A stretch of DNA of 64,000 nt, taken from Natronorubrum sulfidifaciens JCM 14089 (GTDB taxonomy: Archaea; Halobacteriota; Halobacteria; Halobacteriales; Natrialbaceae). Position 1 is the first letter of the stretch; each line of letters opens with the position of its first letter. The notes under the pieces were generated by a model. The model searched no databases, had not been told where the DNA came from, and was given only the letters and a program-made list of their open reading frames with translations. The position numbers and the translations under genes are program-made. Positions 61,653 through 64,000 of this stretch are shown in pieces. The stretch lies in contig NZ_AOHX01000039.1 of the NCBI RefSeq assembly GCF_000337735.1, positions 65,650 through 129,649 of the forward strand, in the 5' to 3' direction.

Positions 61653-62270
61653 ATGACGAATCCTGATGGGATCGACGAGGGAAAACGAGCGACGCTCCGT
61701 CGCTTTGCGGCGCTTGGTGCCGCATCGCCGCTTGCCGGACTCTCCGCGCCAGCAGCGGCTGACACCGGCGAAAGCGACGCCCGTGATGCGATCGTCGGCT
61801 ATCTCTCAACGACGCCCGGCGCTCACTTCTCGAAAATCCGAGACGATCTCCAGCTTGGGACCGGCGAGACCCAACACCACCTGCGCCGCCTCGAGGAACT
61901 CGAGGCGATCGAACGCTATCCGGATGGCGATTACAAGCGCTTCGTCCCGGCGGATCGATTCGACGCGTTCGAAAAGCACGCGCTCGGCTACCTCCGCCGG
62001 GAGACGCCGCGTGGGATGTTGATCGAACTCCTTCGGAATCCGGAGACGACGGCCGGCGATCTCGCGACGGCACTCGATGTCTCGGCCCCGACGGTGAGCA
62101 AGTACGCCGGCGAACTCGAGGACGCTGGCCTCCTCTCGCGCGAGGACGGCTACGCCGTCGAACGGCCCGAGACAGTCCTCGTGTTGATCATTCGTCACGC
62201 CGACTCGTTCGGCGAATCATCTCGACAGCTCGCCCAAAACGCGGATCAGTTCATCAAGTATCACGGCTAG
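61653..62270 (+). CDS. Winged-helix protein with Tat-like N-terminus
   Basis: A 205-residue protein with two winged-helix units: about 45-105 (AIVGYLSTTPGAHFSKIRDDLQLGTGETQHHLRRL) and about 120-180 (MLIELLRNPETTAGDLATALDVSAPTVSKYAGELEDAGLL). It resembles haloarchaeal ArsR/MarR-like double-HTH regulators. Oddly the N-terminus reads RATLRRFAALGAASPLAGLSAPAAADT, which has twin Arg (16-17), a moderately hydrophobic stretch and an AxA site (34-36), like a Tat signal. A cytoplasmic DNA-binding protein should not need one. Alternatively it is a membrane-proximal helix. The start ATG is the only candidate. Confidence 0.82.
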   Translation: MTNPDGIDEGKRATLRRFAALGAASPLAGLSAPAAADTGESDARDAIVGYLSTTPGAHFSKIRDDLQLGTGETQHHLRRLEELEAIERYPDGDYKRFVPADRFDAFEKHALGYLRRETPRGMLIELLRNPETTAGDLATALDVSAPTVSKYAGELEDAGLLSREDGYAVERPETVLVLIIRHADSFGESSRQLAQNADQFIKYHG

Positions 62271-62495
62271 AGTCGTACTACCGGTGGTAAGATTGGATTA
62301 CACGCGAACACGGCCCACTGACTCCGTCAGGCCGGCATGCTGACGTCCACCTCGCTGTGTTGGTACGGTAGTGTACGACCGAGTGGTGTGTGATACTACC
62401 GGACAACAGTCAGTCTGAGAGTGCAGTTGTGACGACGAGACCGAGACGGTGAGCGGCGTGCGTCGGCCGAAAAACGAGTCGAACTCGAGGGCGCG

Positions 62496-62729
62496 TTAAA
62501 TGTTGACCTTCCACGTCGTGCTTGAGGAGTAGCCCCACTTCTCGATTTCGACGTCGAAATTGCCGTTCTGGAGCGCCGTAATGTTCGAGCCGACCTCTTT
62601 CGCCGTCATTCCCAGTTCCTGTCCGATGAGGCGAGATTTGAAGTAGGTCTTCGTGCCAGCGTTATCTCGGAGATACTGGAGGATCTGACGTTGTTTGCTC
62701 GTGAGGTCGGTGGCCATTGCAGTGCTCAT
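62496..62729 (-). CDS. 77-aa winged-helix-like protein (DUF7123-like)
   Basis: Encodes 77 residues, or 73 if the inner ATG at 62717 is used. The sequence TSKQRQILQYLRDNAGTKTYFKSRLIGQELGMTAKEVGSNITAL is a helix-turn-helix with wing, and the C-terminus forms short strands (FDVEIEKWGYSSSTTWKVNI). It is a widespread small haloarchaeal family in my recollection (DUF7123), likely DNA-binding. Stand-alone gene, with 225 bases empty downstream and 232 upstream. Confidence 0.8.
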   Translation of the reverse strand: MSTAMATDLTSKQRQILQYLRDNAGTKTYFKSRLIGQELGMTAKEVGSNITALQNGNFDVEIEKWGYSSSTTWKVNI

Positions 62730-62961
62730 ACATCACTGTATGACGGGACCACGCTTAGGGGGTTTGGTACGTGCAGTTAACCCGCCGCCTGCCTGCGGTT
62801 TTCGGGGTGAGTAACGAGCCAATAACCGGGTAGAAAGGTTTCGTTGGTACGGCCGGTTAATGTATTTCGATCCCAGAGTATCATTGAAATGTGACTATCC
62901 GGCCGGATCGCCAGCAGCTCACACCGATCACAACACGCCAGTCGTCTCGGCGCTGATGCCG

Positions 62962-63507
62962 TCAGTAGCACCGACTCTCGTCGGTCGTCCGGGTCACGTC
63001 ACCGGCAGCGACGAACGGGCCGAACGCACAGGCTACGGCCTCTCCGAGTGCCTGTGTCCGACTCGTCAGGCCGGCCGTGAGCACGCCGGCAGCGCCGTCG
63101 GCCTCGGCGATACCGTCTGTACCGAGTCGGTCGTCCATCACCGGCCCCAGTTCGGCCCCCGCCTCGAGTCGGGCGGCGACCTCGTCGGGAAGCGACAGCG
63201 TCGGACCGCCACCGCGTTCGAGGCGCTCGCCGTCGGTTACAGCGGCCCACATGATCAGCGACAGTCCGGGAACGCCCTCGAGTCGGGCAACACCGCCCTC
63301 GAGGCCGACACCGTAGTCGGCGTCGGTCGCCTCGAGTGCCCGTCGAGCACGAGTTTCGGCTCCGGTCACGGTTTCCTCGATCGACCACGGCTGTTCGGGC
63401 ACACCGGAGTCGACCGCGACGGCGGTCACCGCCGGCTCGAATCGCTCGAGTGTCCGTTCGACTGCATCGACTTTGACCGGGTTCGTGCTTCCAACCGCGA
63501 GATCCAT
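62962..63507 (-). CDS. Inosine/xanthosine triphosphatase (DUF84, YjjX-like)
   Basis: A 181-residue house-cleaning phosphatase that hydrolyses ITP/XTP to keep damaged nucleotides out of nucleic acids. The N-terminal DLAVGSTNPVKVDAVERTLERF holds the (S/T)xNxxK nucleotide motif, and YGVGLEGGVARLEG and LSLPDEVAARLEAGAELGPVMDD match the family. Length is right for the DUF84 class, which differs from RdgB/HAM1. The start is the ATG at 63507. Confidence 0.9.
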   Translation of the reverse strand: MDLAVGSTNPVKVDAVERTLERFEPAVTAVAVDSGVPEQPWSIEETVTGAETRARRALEATDADYGVGLEGGVARLEGVPGLSLIMWAAVTDGERLERGGGPTLSLPDEVAARLEAGAELGPVMDDRLGTDGIAEADGAAGVLTAGLTSRTQALGEAVACAFGPFVAAGDVTRTTDESRCY

Positions 63508-63726
63508 ACGCGCGGTTCGGACGGGCCGGGTTTGTGAACTCCGATCCGGCGACGTTTCTCCGCTTTAATGTTTTGATCGTTAATGCTAGTTCCCGCGAAT
63601 TACCCGTTCTCGAGAGCTGTCGGGTTACGATTTCGAAACCCTTAACCATCGAGTGTCAGAACGAGGTATGTAACGAATCCGTCCGGGCTTTTGCAGCCAG
63701 TTCGGCCGGTGAGCACTTGCCATCGT

Positions 63727-64000
63727 ATGCCCAACACGACATCAAACACCAGAGTACGACGTACCGGACCCGAAACAAACGAAGAGACGACAGAAAGCGA
63801 ACAGAACGATCTCGCCTGCCCCGAGTGTGCGGGCAACCTCGTTGTCGACGACGAACACGGCGAAACCGTCTGTGAGGACTGTGGCCTCGTCGTCGAAGAG
63901 GACTCGGTCGACCGCGGCCCCGAGTGGCGCGCGTTCGACGCCGCCGAGAAAAACGAGAAGTCCCGCGTGGGCGCACCCACGACGAACACGATGCACGACA
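63727..64000 (+). CDS. tfb: Transcription initiation factor IIB, partial (cut by the window edge)
   Basis: The first 91 residues of a second TFB, starting at ATG 63727 after a divergent DUF84 gene. N-terminal tail of about 30 acidic/basic residues, then the zinc ribbon CPEC and CEDC (residues 31-52), then [22 protein letters not shown] of the B-reader/linker. It matches the first TFB (24.8 kb) strongly through the reader ([20 protein letters not shown]). The window ends before the cyclin repeats. The expected total is ~310-330 residues. Confidence 0.93.
   Translation, partial: MPNTTSNTRVRRTGPETNEETTESEQNDLACPECAGNLVVDDEHGETVCEDCGLVVEEDSVDRGPEWRAFDAAEKNEKSRVGAPTTNTMHD

Noticed and set aside
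62860..63537. Plus-strand frame of 225 codons opposite the DUF84 gene
   Set aside because: Antisense shadow; the minus strand encodes a recognisable nucleotide-triphosphate phosphatase.

Overview
This window is ordinary haloarchaeal chromosome. The proteins are strongly acidic, third codon positions are GC-rich, and the hexamer CTCGAG is very frequent while CTAG is rare. Promoters look archaeal, with TATA boxes often only 22-30 nt from the start codon, so many messages are probably leaderless. The gene content is archaeal: aIF5B, two TFBs, NAC, Pus10, TrmY, archaeosine TGT, Nob1, and a GMP synthase ATPase subunit separate from its glutaminase. It resembles the Natrinema/Haloterrigena group of Natrialbales, but that placement is inferred from style only. 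I saw no rRNA, CRISPR array, transposase or integrase.

Layout. 0-8.4 kb: small unknown proteins, a quinone-oxidoreductase-like enzyme, MoaB, 5-formyl-THF cyclo-ligase, an intergenic region with a long inverted repeat, then a nucleotide operon on the minus strand (pyrG, guaA ATPase subunit, a 108-aa partner) joined by ATGA overlaps. 8.4-14.6 kb: aIF5B divergent from a PRC-barrel/Nob1 pair, a CPBP protease and phosphoglucose isomerase. 14.8-18.4 kb: secF-secD and a Na/Ca exchanger. 18.4-23.7 kb: RNase HII, Pus10, a HtrA lipoprotein, three very small proteins, TrmY and tRNA-Pro(CGG). Pus10 and TrmY act in sequence on position 54 of the tRNA T-loop. 23.9-31.4 kb: envelope proteins, a TFB, a PadR regulator, a Nudix hydrolase and TgtA. 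31.5-35.8 kb: nosD-nosF-nosY facing nosL, with no nosZ in the window. The NosD carries a NosL-like N-terminal domain. 35.9-39.1 kb: a second CPBP protease, small membrane proteins, a flavin/F420-type oxidoreductase and two half-size EamA transporters. 39.1-46.6 kb: a nearly complete succinylase-type lysine pathway on the minus strand (dapA, B, D, lysA, dapF, E) interrupted by a membrane metallophosphoesterase. 46.9-64 kb: HtpX, a NYN nuclease, a PUA protein, a DsrE-like protein, NAC-TrmI, ppsA, mfnA, metG, pyk, an NfeD/SPFH pair, small regulators, a DUF84 phosphatase and the start of a second TFB.

Co-operating sets. Lysine synthesis is one locus. tRNA modification genes (Pus10, TrmY, TgtA, TrmI) recur. 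PpsA and Pyk catalyse opposite directions of the PEP-pyruvate step and lie within 4 kb. NAC and TrmI are adjacent in the same direction.

I did not find a clear-cut new defence or mobile system. The leads most worth checking are the NosL-NosD fusion without nosZ, the 108-aa protein coupled to GMP synthase, the winged-helix protein with a Tat-like N-terminus, the two half-size transporters, the three-copy CTGTCNGRCAG palindrome, and the tRNA-Pro T-arm copy in an inverted repeat.
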